Source: an uncultured bacterium (GTDB lineage: Bacteria; Hydrogenedentota; Hydrogenedentia; Hydrogenedentales; Hydrogenedentaceae). Taken from it: 63,245 nucleotides of DNA. Location: contig CAKZKR010000014.1 in NCBI GenBank assembly GCA_937124615.1, forward strand, positions 1-63,245, in the 5' to 3' direction. Made by a program: the position numbers and the translations under genes. A model generated the notes under the pieces. That model was not told the DNA's origin, ran no database searches, and saw only the letters and a program-made list of their open reading frames with translations. Shown in pieces: positions 51,443-60,977 of the stretch (the stretch's first letter is position 1; each line of letters opens with the position of its first letter).

Positions 51443-54058
51443 ATGGATTTGCCCAAAAATTATGATGTGAAAAAAATTGAAGAGAATTGGATGAAGAAGT
51501 GGAAAGAAACAGGGATATATCGTTGGGACCCATTAAAGACACGGGAAGAAACTTTTGTTGTTGATACTCCACCACCAACAGTGAGTGGTTCCCTTCATGT
51601 TGGACATATGTTTAGTTATTCACACCAGGATTTTATAGTTCGTTATCAAAGAATGAAAGGAAAGAATATTTTCTTCCCGATAGGCTGGGATGACAATGGC
51701 TTACCGACAGAAAGGAGGGTGCAGAATTTTCTTAATGTTCGTTGTGAGCCTTCAATGCCATACGATCCTAATCTAAAGGTTTTTCCAGGACGAAAAGGAT
51801 CCCCTTTATCGGTTAGTCGTAAGAATTTTATAGAGTTATGTGACCAGGTTATTGTAGAAGATGAAAAGGCGTTCCGTAATTTATGGACAAGGCTCGGAAT
51901 GAGTTATGATTGGGAACTCGAATACGCTACCATTGACCGACATTGTCGATTAATTTCTCAAGCAAGTTTTATTGAACTTTATAGAAAAGGAGAAATATAT
52001 CAAGAGGAAAAACCTGTTCTCTGGGATATTGATTATCAAACGGCTATTGCTCAGGCAGAACTTGTAGATAAAGAAGTTCCTTCTGCTTTTTATTATTTTC
52101 GGTTTCCTTTTCCCAATAGTAGCGATTATCTTGTAATTGCTACTACACGACCAGAATTACTACCCGCATGTGTGGCCGTACTGGTTCACCCTAATGATGA
52201 AAGGTATAAACAGTATATAGGCAAAACGATTCTAACGCCTTTGTTTCATGTTCCTGTTCCTATAATGGGTGATGAAAAGGCAGATCCCAATAAGGGAACA
52301 GGTGTTGTGATGGTTTGTACTTTCGGAGACCAAACTGATGTAGAGTGGTGGAAACAATTTAATTTACCCCTTCGTCAAATTGTTGCTCGTAATGGAACAC
52401 TCTTGCATATCGAGTTCGTTAGTAATGACGGTAAGTTAAAACATCTGTCCGATACAGGACATCTTGTAATCCCTTCTCTCAATCCAGACAAGGCCAATGA
52501 AATATACTCGCAAATTCATAGATTATACACAGGTAATGCAAAAAAAGTATTAGTGGAAGTTGCTAATCAAATAGAAGGGGTTATTGACCGTCCTGAAACA
52601 CACATTACTCATACGGTTCGATTTTTTGAAAAAGGGGACCGTCCTCTTGAAATTGTTCCAACGCGACAGTGGTATACAAAAATAATAGACAAAAAGGAGG
52701 CACTTATAGAGCAGGGGAAAAAGATTAAATGGCATCCCGATTATATGTATAAAAGGTATGAACATTGGGTTGAAGGATTAAACCAGGATTGGTGCTTAAG
52801 TAGACAGCGCTTTTTCGGTGTTCCCATTCCAGTATGGTACCCAATAAATGAGGGTGGGGAAGTGATATATAGCAAACCTATCGTCCCTGACATAAAAGAT
52901 TTGCCTGTTGACCCATTATCAGATGTTCCAGAAGGATATAAGGAAGAACAAAGAGATAAACCCAATGGATTTACAGGTGAACCTGATGTTTTAGACACAT
53001 GGGCAACGAGTTCTCTTACTCCACAGATAGCAACACATTGGTTTTTAAATCCGGAACGACATAAAAAATTATTCCCAATGGATATTCGTCCACAGGCTCA
53101 TGACATTATTCGAACATGGGCATTTTATACTATTGTAAAGGCATACTTGCATGACGGGGAAATCCCATGGAAAAATGTTGTATTGAGTGGCTGGATCTTA
53201 GACCCTGACCGTAAAAAAATGTCGAAAAGTCATGGGAATGTAGTAACCCCAGAGCCTCTGATTGAACAACATGGGGCCGACAGTGTCCGTTATTGGTCTG
53301 CAAAAGCAAGATTAGGTGTGGATACTGCTTATGACGAACAGGCGTTTAGAGTAGGTCGAAAATTATGTACAAAATTATTTAACGCCAGTAAGTTTGCAAT
53401 TATGCAGCTAAAAAATATAGACAAAGAATTACTCAGGAAAGAAGCCATACAAAATCCAATTGATATTGCCGTGATTAATGAACTTAAAACATGTATACAG
53501 AGGGCAACAGCCAGTTTTGATGATTTTGATTATGCACAATCGTTAATGTTGACAGAAGAGTTTTTCTGGAGTGTTTTTTGTGATAACTATCTTGAAATAA
53601 TAAAACCCCATGTTTACCAATCGGAAATAACTAATGAGAAAATTTCAGCATGCAGTGCTTTACGGTTTATTCATCGTGCTATAGTTCGTTTATTGGCCCC
53701 ATATTTACCATATATAACGGAGGAAGTATGGAATTGGGAATATTCTAATGACAAGGATATGTCCCCTTCTGTGCATAAAAGTCCCTGGCCATCAATGAGA
53801 GAATTTGATGGTATTGCAGAAGAGAAATATCCCGGATTATATGAAGTCCTTATCGGACTTATTAACCCAATAAGGAAAGCCAAAACTGAAGCAAATATTA
53901 GTCTGGCAGCACCCATTAACAGGATAGATGTTCAATGCCCACCTATGTTCAATGAAGTTTGCCAGATACTCATAAAAGATGTTGTAGCTATGTTACATGT
54001 AAACGAATACTCTATTTGTGAAGGAAATGAAAAAATAGAAGTTTTTGTTCATATCTAA
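51443..54058 (+). CDS. valS: Valyl-tRNA synthetase (compact type)
   Basis: 871 residues, class I synthetase that charges tRNA-Val. Signature 1 is HVGH (residues 52-55, in GSLHVGHMFSYSHQDF), and signature 2 is KKMSKSHGN near residues 589-597. The GWDDNGLPTERRVQNF segment and the editing (CP1) domain with TTRPELLPACVAV are as in the shorter ValS group found in archaea and some bacteria rather than the E. coli-type. The C-terminal anticodon-binding helical domain is complete, but the usual coiled-coil tail is absent. ATG 51443 has an AAGGAAGG ribosome site; the frame opens 30 bases earlier. The 132-base upstream gap shows no T-box. Confidence 0.95.
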   Translation: MDLPKNYDVKKIEENWMKKWKETGIYRWDPLKTREETFVVDTPPPTVSGSLHVGHMFSYSHQDFIVRYQRMKGKNIFFPIGWDDNGLPTERRVQNFLNVRCEPSMPYDPNLKVFPGRKGSPLSVSRKNFIELCDQVIVEDEKAFRNLWTRLGMSYDWELEYATIDRHCRLISQASFIELYRKGEIYQEEKPVLWDIDYQTAIAQAELVDKEVPSAFYYFRFPFPNSSDYLVIATTRPELLPACVAVLVHPNDERYKQYIGKTILTPLFHVPVPIMGDEKADPNKGTGVVMVCTFGDQTDVEWWKQFNLPLRQIVARNGTLLHIEFVSNDGKLKHLSDTGHLVIPSLNPDKANEIYSQIHRLYTGNAKKVLVEVANQIEGVIDRPETHITHTVRFFEKGDRPLEIVPTRQWYTKIIDKKEALIEQGKKIKWHPDYMYKRYEHWVEGLNQDWCLSRQRFFGVPIPVWYPINEGGEVIYSKPIVPDIKDLPVDPLSDVPEGYKEEQRDKPNGFTGEPDVLDTWATSSLTPQIATHWFLNPERHKKLFPMDIRPQAHDIIRTWAFYTIVKAYLHDGEIPWKNVVLSGWILDPDRKKMSKSHGNVVTPEPLIEQHGADSVRYWSAKARLGVDTAYDEQAFRVGRKLCTKLFNASKFAIMQLKNIDKELLRKEAIQNPIDIAVINELKTCIQRATASFDDFDYAQSLMLTEEFFWSVFCDNYLEIIKPHVYQSEITNEKISACSALRFIHRAIVRLLAPYLPYITEEVWNWEYSNDKDMSPSVHKSPWPSMREFDGIAEEKYPGLYEVLIGLINPIRKAKTEANISLAAPINRIDVQCPPMFNEVCQILIKDVVAMLHVNEYSICEGNEKIEVFVHI

Positions 54059-54122
54059 ATAATGCTTCTAATTTCTATTAAGTTGGATATAATAAGAAAA
54101 GGGAGTCAATATAGGTAAATAA

Positions 54123-55826
54123 ATGGATAAAATTGTGGAAAATATTTTAAAGTCAAAAATTATAAAAGATTATATTTGTATCAAGGGAAAAAAGTTTAAT
54201 TACTCAATTCCAGTAAAAAAAATAAAAATCAATGAAAAAATCGTTCCGGAAGAAATAAAAAAAAGTAATGTGTTACAAGTATTTGAATACCATATTTATG
54301 ACACATCAGGACCTTATTTTAATATTGATACTCTGTGCCATCTCCAAGAAGGTATCACAAAAATACGGGAAGAATGGATTGAAGCAAGAAGTGAAATACA
54401 AAATTATCAGAAAGGGAATAAAACGGTTCGAAGAGCAAAAGATGGGAAACGGGCTACACAGCGATACTATGCACGAAAGGGTATTGTTACCCCTGAAATG
54501 GAATATGTCGCATATCGTGAGAGCATAGAAATAACACAGAATACATTATGGGTAGAATGGTTGTGGAAAGAGAAAGCAAACGAGGTCATGGAGAAGGGGA
54601 CGTTATCCCCTGAATGGATTTGTAAACAGGTGGCAGAAGGAAAAATTATTATCCCTGCTAATATTAATCATACCGAATTAGAACCAATGGGTATTGGACA
54701 GGGGTTACGAACAAAAATTAATGCAAACATAGGCAATTCATCTGTTAGAAGTGGGATAAGGGAAGAGGTTGAAAAGATGGTTTGGGCTGTAATGTGTGGT
54801 GCTGATACTGTTATGGATTTGAGTACCGGCGAAGAAATAGATACGATAAGGGGGACCATAATTCGTCATTCACCGGTTCCGGTAGGAACAGTGCCGATTT
54901 ATGAAGTTTTAGAAAGAGTAGAGGGGAGACCGGAAGATATTTCATGGGAATTATATCGGGATGTACTAATTGAACAAGCAGAACAAGGGGTGGATTATTT
55001 TACCATTCATGCAGGTTTGTTACAGGAACACTTACCCTTAATAGAAAAACGACTGGCAGGTATTGTTAGTCGTGGAGGATCTATTATTGCTCGCTGGATG
55101 AAATCGCATAAACAACAGAATTTTACATATACTCATTGGGATGAGATATGTGAAATTTTGACTATGTACGATGTGGCTGTTTCTATTGGTGATGGTCTAA
55201 GACCGGGATGTATCTATGATGCTAATGATGAGGCTCAATTTGCTGAATTAAAAATTCAGAGTGAACTGGCTAAAAGGGCAGAAAAATTTGATGTTCAGGT
55301 AATGCATGAAGGTCCCGGTCATATCCCTGTGAATAAAATTCTGGAAAATATAGAAGTTCAGAAAGAATGGTGTAATTCTGCACCGTTTTATACATTAGGT
55401 CCTGTTGTTACAGATATAGCAACAGGTTATGACCATATCAGTTCTGCAATAGGTGCTACACTTATTGGTTCCGCTGGTACTGCTATGTTATGTTATGTTA
55501 CGCCTAAAGAACATATTGGTCTGCCAGATAGAGATGATGTAAGAGAGGGTGTGATTACATATAGGATATCCGCTCATGCCTCAGATATAGCAAAGGGTTT
55601 ACCCTCTGCATTTATTCGTGACTGTCTCATGGCATTAGCACGAGTTAAATTTTCGTGGGAAGACCAGTTTGCATTGGCATTAGATCCCGAGAAATCAATG
55701 GAGATGTTTTTCGAGAGCAATCCTTGTTTGCAAGAAGATAAAGAAGGAAAGATAAATCAGAATTACTGCACAATGTGTGGTCCTAAATTTTGTGCAATGA
55801 AACTATCAAAAAGAGATGAGTCATAA
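54123..55826 (+). CDS. thiC: Phosphomethylpyrimidine synthase ThiC
   Basis: A 567-residue radical SAM-type enzyme that rearranges AIR (the product of PurM here) into HMP-phosphate for thiamine. Seen: [38 protein letters not shown]-type block (residues ~180-210), SDGLRPG-equivalent [28 protein letters not shown] and the C-terminal cluster motif CTMCGPKFC near residues 549-557, which holds the 4Fe-4S centre. The N-terminal ~100 residues are variable. The gene is separated from thiGH by some 39 kb. The 64-base gap after valS is too short for a TPP riboswitch, so it may be transcribed with valS. Confidence 0.96.
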   Translation: MDKIVENILKSKIIKDYICIKGKKFNYSIPVKKIKINEKIVPEEIKKSNVLQVFEYHIYDTSGPYFNIDTLCHLQEGITKIREEWIEARSEIQNYQKGNKTVRRAKDGKRATQRYYARKGIVTPEMEYVAYRESIEITQNTLWVEWLWKEKANEVMEKGTLSPEWICKQVAEGKIIIPANINHTELEPMGIGQGLRTKINANIGNSSVRSGIREEVEKMVWAVMCGADTVMDLSTGEEIDTIRGTIIRHSPVPVGTVPIYEVLERVEGRPEDISWELYRDVLIEQAEQGVDYFTIHAGLLQEHLPLIEKRLAGIVSRGGSIIARWMKSHKQQNFTYTHWDEICEILTMYDVAVSIGDGLRPGCIYDANDEAQFAELKIQSELAKRAEKFDVQVMHEGPGHIPVNKILENIEVQKEWCNSAPFYTLGPVVTDIATGYDHISSAIGATLIGSAGTAMLCYVTPKEHIGLPDRDDVREGVITYRISAHASDIAKGLPSAFIRDCLMALARVKFSWEDQFALALDPEKSMEMFFESNPCLQEDKEGKINQNYCTMCGPKFCAMKLSKRDES

Positions 55827-55835
55827 ACCAGAAAA

Positions 55836-56840
55836 ATGAAAATAGGAAATTATGATATAGACAAACCATTATTTCTTGCCCCAATGGATGATGTAACTGA
55901 TTATCCTTTCCGCAATATTTGTAAAGAATGGGGAGCCGATGTTGTTGTTACAGAGTTTATAAGTGCAGAAGCAGTAATCCGCAATGTAGATAGGTCTTTT
56001 AAAAAGATGCATTTTAATGAAGAAGAGAGACCTATCGGTATTCAATTATATGGTAGTGCAGAGTTATCAATGGCAAGTGCGAGTCAGAAAGTTGAAAGCT
56101 TTGCCCCTGATTTTATTGATATTAATGCGGGATGTTGGGTGAAGAAGATTGTTAATAGGGGAGATGGAGCAGGCTTATTAAAAGATTTAAGGAAGTTAGA
56201 ACGAGTTTTATCTGAAGTTAAAATGAGTACAAAATTACCTGTTACATTAAAAACGAGATTAGGTTGGGATGAAAAAAACATTACTATTTATGATGTTATA
56301 GACATTTCTCATAAGATAGGAATTGATTTTATTACTGTCCACCTACGGACACGACAGCAAGGTCTTAAAGGAAATGCTGATTGGACATGGATACCAAAAA
56401 TAAAGGAAAAATCGAACATACCTATTGTTGCAAATGGAGATATAAAAACCCCGCAGGATGTAAAGCAGTGTTTTGATTTGGGTGCAGACGGAATTATGAT
56501 TGGAAGGGCTGTTATCGGTAATCCATTTCTATTTAAACGATGCAAAATGTTTTTAGAAAAAGGGGATTATGTACCTGAGCCCGATATAAAAGAACGGATA
56601 CATTGGTGTCTAATTCATTTCAAGAAGCATCTTGAGTATTACGGTGAGCAAAGGGGAGTTCCTATATTTAGAAAGTTTTACAATGGATATCTACATGGCT
56701 ATCCTTACATTGGGAAAATACGCACGGAAATTATGAATCTAAGATGTGCAAAAAAAATAGAAGAAATTTTGACTTCGATTATGGAAAATCCAGAGAGAGT
56801 AAGTGAGATAATTCTATCTGATGTAGATGTAATTGAATAA
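55836..56840 (+). CDS. dus: tRNA-dihydrouridine synthase (DusB-type)
   Basis: A 334-residue FMN-dependent enzyme that reduces uridines in tRNA. Seen: FLAPMDDVTDYPFRNIC at the start, the active-site Cys100 in NAGCWVKKIVNRGDGAGLL, TVHLRTRQQGLKGNADW, IVANGDIKTPQDVK and ADGIMIGRAVIGNPFLF (flavin phosphate site). Note that the usual NxGCP motif reads NAGCW; Cys is kept but the following Pro is replaced by Trp. It starts 9 bases after thiC and overlaps the frame of the araD-like gene. Confidence 0.9.
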   Translation: MKIGNYDIDKPLFLAPMDDVTDYPFRNICKEWGADVVVTEFISAEAVIRNVDRSFKKMHFNEEERPIGIQLYGSAELSMASASQKVESFAPDFIDINAGCWVKKIVNRGDGAGLLKDLRKLERVLSEVKMSTKLPVTLKTRLGWDEKNITIYDVIDISHKIGIDFITVHLRTRQQGLKGNADWTWIPKIKEKSNIPIVANGDIKTPQDVKQCFDLGADGIMIGRAVIGNPFLFKRCKMFLEKGDYVPEPDIKERIHWCLIHFKKHLEYYGEQRGVPIFRKFYNGYLHGYPYIGKIRTEIMNLRCAKKIEEILTSIMENPERVSEIILSDVDVIE

Positions 56841-56850
56841 AGGGAAAAGT

Positions 56851-57531
56851 ATGTTAGAAAGATTGAAGAAAGAAGTCTTTGAAGGAAATTTACAGTTAGT
56901 TCAAGAAAAACTTGTTATTTTGACATGGGGAAATGTAAGCGGAATTGATAGAGAACACAATGTAGTTGTAATCAAACCAAGTGGAGTGCCCTATCATAAA
57001 TTAAAAGTAAGAGATATGGTTGTTGTAGACATGGAAGGTCAAATTGTTGAAGGAGATTTAAAACCGTCTGTAGATTTACCTATCCACCTTGCTATTTATA
57101 AAAATATTTCCTATGCCAATGCTGTTGTTCATACGCATTCCCATTTTGCAACATGTTGGGCCCAAGCAAGAACCCCCATCCCTTGTTTAGGAACAACACA
57201 TGCAGATTATTTTTTCGGTGATATACCTTTAACGGAGTTGCCGAATATAGAAGATTATGAACAATCGATTGGCGAAAAAATTGTTCAGTGTATAATAAAA
57301 AATGGAGAGAGAAAATGTAGAGCAGTTCTTGTGCCCGGACACGGTCCTTTTGTATGGGGAGAAAATGTTGAAAATGCGGTAGAAACTGCGTTTGTACTCG
57401 AAAAATTAGCAGAGATGGCATATCATACTATTATGATTAGCAATGGAAACCTGGAAGTGTTAGAAGAGAAATATATAAGAAAACACTATGAGAGGAAATG
57501 GGGGAATGAAGCGTATTACGGACAGAAATAG
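56851..57531 (+). CDS. araD: Class II aldolase/L-ribulose-5-phosphate 4-epimerase (AraD-like)
   Basis: 226 residues. Seen: LTWGNVSGID, VIKPSGVPY (phosphate-binding loop), the zinc histidines His94 and His96 in VHTHSHFATCWA, and a third in PGHGPFVWG. These match the L-ribulose-5-phosphate 4-epimerase branch, which makes D-xylulose 5-phosphate; fuculose aldolases are the alternative. No other pentose genes are close, so the exact substrate is uncertain. ATG 56851 follows an AAGGGA ribosome site; a TTG at 56833 is in the same frame but overlaps dus. Confidence 0.85.
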   Translation: MLERLKKEVFEGNLQLVQEKLVILTWGNVSGIDREHNVVVIKPSGVPYHKLKVRDMVVVDMEGQIVEGDLKPSVDLPIHLAIYKNISYANAVVHTHSHFATCWAQARTPIPCLGTTHADYFFGDIPLTELPNIEDYEQSIGEKIVQCIIKNGERKCRAVLVPGHGPFVWGENVENAVETAFVLEKLAEMAYHTIMISNGNLEVLEEKYIRKHYERKWGNEAYYGQK

Positions 57532-57545
57532 ATTTATAGAACCAA

Positions 57546-58385
57546 ATGAAAATAAATGTATCTAAATATAGTTTTTTGTGTTTTTGTATTATTATATTGG
57601 TTGTTATTGTTATGTGTTCGTTCTCTTTGTTTGCAAAATATGTTTTTCCAGGAATTCTGTATCAAAGAACATCCTTGGTTTATAGAACACCAGAATTTTA
57701 TCAGTGGAAGTATGAGGATGTCTTTGTTACTGTTGATGGTTATAAAACTCATGGATGGTATATCCCTTGTGAGGAAGCAAAAGGCGTTGTTTTGTTTTCA
57801 CATGGAAATGCAGGGAATATTGCAGACAGATTGGAGTCCGTGGGTATATTTAGAAAATTAAGATTGGATGTTTTAGTTTATGATTATGGTGGATATGGAA
57901 AGTCAACAGGAAAGCCTTCAGAAGAAAGATGTTGTAATGATGCCTTAGCAATGTGGCAATACTTAATAAAAGAAAGAAAATGTTCTCCCCAAAATATTAT
58001 TCTTTTTGGTCGCTCTTTAGGTGGCGCTGTAACGGCTGATTTGGCTACAAGAGTTGATTGTGCAGGGGTAATACTCGAAAGTACATTTCTTTCAACCATA
58101 GATGTGGCAAGAGATGTTTTTTCATGGTTTCCGGAACGGTTCGCAAAAAGAAATGAGTTTTATACAAAAAGGAAAGTGAAAAATATAAAATCCCCTGTAT
58201 TAGTAATTCATAGTCCACAGGATACAGTTGTAAAATATTATCATGGGAAAAAAATATTTGAATTATTAGAAACAGAAAAAGAATTTTTAGAAATTACTGG
58301 CGACCATAACGAAGGTTTTATTATCACAGGGGAAATATATATCAATGGATTAAAACGTTTTATTGAGAAAGTATTAAATAATTAA
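57546..58385 (+). CDS. Membrane-anchored alpha/beta hydrolase (Bem46/YfhR-like)
   Basis: 279 residues with an N-terminal membrane anchor (residues ~9-30) and an alpha/beta-hydrolase fold. Seen: VLFSHGNAGN (oxyanion loop), VLVYDYGGYGKSTGKPSEE, the nucleophile elbow GRSLGG, the acid in HSPQDTVV and the histidine in TGDHNEGF. This combination is typical of the Bem46/ABHD17-like group of serine hydrolases; the substrate is unknown. It follows the araD-like gene by 14 bases and converges with the cobalamin adenosyltransferase gene. Confidence 0.82.
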   Translation: MKINVSKYSFLCFCIIILVVIVMCSFSLFAKYVFPGILYQRTSLVYRTPEFYQWKYEDVFVTVDGYKTHGWYIPCEEAKGVVLFSHGNAGNIADRLESVGIFRKLRLDVLVYDYGGYGKSTGKPSEERCCNDALAMWQYLIKERKCSPQNIILFGRSLGGAVTADLATRVDCAGVILESTFLSTIDVARDVFSWFPERFAKRNEFYTKRKVKNIKSPVLVIHSPQDTVVKYYHGKKIFELLETEKEFLEITGDHNEGFIITGEIYINGLKRFIEKVLNN

Positions 58386-58402
58386 TAAAAAGCAAAATAA
58401 AT

Positions 58403-58984
58403 TTATTGAATAAGAGAATAATCTACTGTGTTGAAAAGATTATTATCGAGGGTTCGTGAAATAATGAAGAGAAAATCACTTAAACGGTTGTAGAAAGGTA
58501 ATACTACTTCGTTATTAAAATCGGGATGACTTTTGGTAAAAGATACTAATCTGCGTTCAAACTCCCTCGCAATAGTGGTTACAACATCAGAGTAAGCGGA
58601 AATAGTATTACTTGCTGATGCAATAAATTTTTTTGGTAAATTTAGTTGTTCTTCTAATTTTTCCTGCCACTTTTCTAATTGTTCTAAATGTTTTTGATTA
58701 AGTCGGGGATGATGTGCAGGTAACAGATTTCCTGAAGGGTCCGATATTTGTGTCCCAGTAATAAAACAACAATGAATAATCCAGAGTAATACATCTAAGA
58801 GAAAATCTTTGTTGGGGTTGTCCGTTTGTGAGATTTGCAATCTCAGGGAAGATAAGTGTGCACGAAGACTGTCTAATGAACCAAGACATTCAATAATATC
58901 GGTGTCCTTTGAAACCCATTGACCATCAGGTAATTTTGTTTTTCCTGTATCGCCTTGTTTTGTTGTAACATAAGATTTTTTCAT
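58403..58984 (-). CDS. PduO-type ATP:cob(I)alamin adenosyltransferase
   Basis: 193 residues of the helical PduO/MMAB family, making adenosylcobalamin. Seen: TTKQGDTGKTKL at the N-terminus (ATP-binding), WVSKDTDIIECLGSLDSL, the helix with AREFERRLVSF, and FYNRLSDFLFIISRTL at the end. All match the family. ATG 58984 is preferred to 59026, which would overlap the upstream exonuclease gene. It shows that the organism uses or remodels cobalamin, which fits the corrinoid cluster at 3.9-6.3 kb, although adenosyl- rather than methylcobalamin is the product. Confidence 0.88.
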   Translation of the reverse strand: MKKSYVTTKQGDTGKTKLPDGQWVSKDTDIIECLGSLDSLRAHLSSLRLQISQTDNPNKDFLLDVLLWIIHCCFITGTQISDPSGNLLPAHHPRLNQKHLEQLEKWQEKLEEQLNLPKKFIASASNTISAYSDVVTTIAREFERRLVSFTKSHPDFNNEVVLPFYNRLSDFLFIISRTLDNNLFNTVDYSLIQ

Positions 58985-58998
58985 ACATATAAGCCCAT

Positions 58999-59763
58999 TT
59001 ATTTGATTTCTATACCTATAGGACAATGATCAGACCCAAAAACATCTGATAATATCCAGGATTTTTTTACATGTTTTTTAAATATTTCATTTACTACATG
59101 ATAATCAATTCTCCAGCCAATATTTCGGGTTCTTGCATTGGTTCTATATGACCACCATGTGTAATATCCCCCTTCTTTACAAAACATTCGAAAAGTATCA
59201 ATAAAACCTGATTTTAAAAATTTTGTCATGGATTCTCTTTCCTCCGGATAGTAGCCGGCATGATTTTCGTTTTCTTTCGGACGAGCCAGGTCAATTTCTG
59301 TGTGTGCTATGTTAAAGTCACCACAGACAAGTATATTTTTGTTCTTTTGAACGAAGTCAAGAAGTATTCTTTGTAATTTCTCTATGAACTTGAGTTTGTA
59401 AGGCAATCGTTTTTTCTCTTCCTGACTATTGGGCCAATAAGAGTTACAAAGAATAAAATTGCCAAAATCTGCTATTTGTACTCTTCCTTCATCATTAAAA
59501 TCAGGTTCATTTACTTCAATGAGTTCAGTAGGTTTCTCTTTGGAAAAAAAAGCAGTTCCACTATATCCAGGTTTTTTAGAGAAACTCCAGTATGTATGGT
59601 AATATTGAGGGATAGGAAAAAAATGTGAACTTATATCAGAAGGTTTTAACTTTGTTTCTTGCAGACAAATAATATCAGGAGAAACTTGTTCTAACCATTC
59701 AGTAAAACCTTTTTTAAATATGGAACGAAATCCATTAATGTTCCATGATAAGACTACAGTCAT
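58999..59763 (-). CDS. xth: Exodeoxyribonuclease III / AP endonuclease
   Basis: 254 residues of the ExoIII family: AP-site cleavage and 3'-5' repair exonuclease. Seen: VLSWNINGFRS, DIICLQETKL, the GDFNIAHTEIDL metal/active-site block, RIDYHVV and GSDHCPIGIEI at the C-terminus. ATG 59763 (MTVVLSWN) with an AGGGAG ribosome site is chosen; the frame is open 63 bases further upstream. The protein is followed 14 bases later by the cobalamin adenosyltransferase gene on the same strand. Confidence 0.94.
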   Translation of the reverse strand: MTVVLSWNINGFRSIFKKGFTEWLEQVSPDIICLQETKLKPSDISSHFFPIPQYYHTYWSFSKKPGYSGTAFFSKEKPTELIEVNEPDFNDEGRVQIADFGNFILCNSYWPNSQEEKKRLPYKLKFIEKLQRILLDFVQKNKNILVCGDFNIAHTEIDLARPKENENHAGYYPEERESMTKFLKSGFIDTFRMFCKEGGYYTWWSYRTNARTRNIGWRIDYHVVNEIFKKHVKKSWILSDVFGSDHCPIGIEIK

Positions 59764-59862
59764 AAAAATCTCCCTTCTCTTTATAAAGATAAAATAACAC
59801 TTTACAATCAATAAATTCCATGTCAAAATTTTACTGTGTAGAAATAAGAGGAGTAATTTTTG

Positions 59863-59868
59863 TATAAT
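59863..59868 (+). promoter_or_regulatory. -10 box of the tRNA-Met gene
   Basis: TATAAT at 59863-59868 lies 12 bases before the tRNA 5' end. No good -35 is seen at 16-18 bases; TG directly precedes the hexamer. Probable promoter for the tRNA. Confidence 0.45.
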
Positions 59869-59880
59869 AGAATCCCTAAT

Positions 59881-59954
59881 GGCGGCGTAGCTCAGTTGGT
59901 TAGAGCAGCGGAATCATAATCCGCGTGTCCGGGGTTCGAATCCCTGCGCCGCCA
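59881..59954 (+). tRNA. tRNA-Met (anticodon CAU)
   Basis: All arms fold: acceptor 59881-59887/59947-59953 (7 perfect pairs), D stem GCTC/GAGC, anticodon stem 59908-59912/59920-59924 with CAT at 59915-59917, and T arm CGGGG-TTCGAAT-CCCTG (one G-U). The discriminator is A954 and CCA is not encoded. The acceptor and T arms look like elongator Met; tRNA-Ile2 (lysidine-modified CAU) is the alternative and cannot be excluded by eye. An initiator is unlikely because its 1-72 mismatch and the GGG/CCC anticodon stem are absent. Confidence 0.93.
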
Positions 59955-59993
59955 CTTTTTGTTTGTATAAGATATTTAAGAGGGAGATATTTT

Positions 59994-60974
59994 ATGGAGT
60001 ATGTTTTATTAGGGAGATCGGGTTTAAGGGTTTCTGAAATATGTTTAGGAACAATGACCTTTGGAAATGAAGCAGACAAAGAAGTTAGTTTTCAAATTAT
60101 GAACTATGCATATGAAATGGGTATAAATTTCTTTGATACAGCTCACAACTATAATAGAGGGGAAACAGAAAAAATTATAGGAGAATGGTTAGGGAAGAAA
60201 AGGAAAGATATCGTTCTTGCTTCAAAAGTATTTTTCCCTTCACAAAAGGGTATTAACAACGAAGGTTTATCAAAAAAAAATATTATGCAATCTGTGGAAG
60301 AGTCTTTGCAAAGGTTAAAGACAGAATATCTCGATATACTTTATCTTCATCATTGGGATGAGCATACATCTATCGAATATTCTTTAGAGGCTGTACATAC
60401 TCTAATTATGCAGGGAAAAGTTCTATACATGGGAATATCTAATTTTTCGGCATGGCAAATAATGCAAGCAATATCAGTTGCACGGGAATATTGTTATGCT
60501 CCTGTTGTATGTATACAACCAATGTATAGCCTGATAAAAAGGCAGGTAGAAGTAGAGATTTTACCTCTTGCGAAACAAGAAAACCTTGCAGTTGTTCCGT
60601 ACAATGTTCTTGGTGCAGGTATATTAACAGGAAAGTATCTGAAAGGTGATACGGGAAGGTTGAACGAGAATAAGATGTATCAACATCGTTATAGTAATCC
60701 GATTTATGAAGAAATTACAAAGAGATTTGTAAAATATGCTGAAGAAAGAAATGTATCACCTGCAGTACTGTCTGCGTGTTGGGTGAAGCATAACCCTATG
60801 GTTACATCGATTTTGTTAGGTGCAAGGACTCTCGAACAATTTAAAGAAGTTGTTCAATGTGTTGATTTAAAACTTTCTAAAGAGCAATGGGAAGAAATCT
60901 CAAATTTATCTTATCACCCCCCATTACCAACGGATAGAGAACCACTCGATGTTTACCGTTTAAGAGGATGGTAA
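59994..60974 (+). CDS. Aldo/keto reductase (YghZ/AKR Tas-like)
   Basis: 326 residues, cytoplasmic NADPH-dependent oxidoreductase. Catalytic tetrad: Asp and Tyr in FFDTAHNYNRGETE, Lys in VLASKVFF, His in ILYLHHWDE. NADP site: LLGARTLEQFKE near the C-terminus. Other blocks: GKVLYMGISNFSAWQ and PYNVLGAGILTGKY. Substrate unknown. It belongs to the AKR_Tas/YajO-like branch, distinct from the Tat-exported AKR at 40450-41658. ATG 59994 with an AGGGAG site is clear; the frame is open back into the tRNA gene, which I reject. Confidence 0.9.
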   Translation: MEYVLLGRSGLRVSEICLGTMTFGNEADKEVSFQIMNYAYEMGINFFDTAHNYNRGETEKIIGEWLGKKRKDIVLASKVFFPSQKGINNEGLSKKNIMQSVEESLQRLKTEYLDILYLHHWDEHTSIEYSLEAVHTLIMQGKVLYMGISNFSAWQIMQAISVAREYCYAPVVCIQPMYSLIKRQVEVEILPLAKQENLAVVPYNVLGAGILTGKYLKGDTGRLNENKMYQHRYSNPIYEEITKRFVKYAEERNVSPAVLSACWVKHNPMVTSILLGARTLEQFKEVVQCVDLKLSKEQWEEISNLSYHPPLPTDREPLDVYRLRGW

Positions 60975-60977
60975 ATA

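Noticed and set aside
59925-59993. N-terminal extension of the aldo/keto reductase
   Set aside because: The extended frame starts inside the tRNA-Met gene; the ATG at 59994 has its own AGGGAG ribosome site and a standard AKR start.
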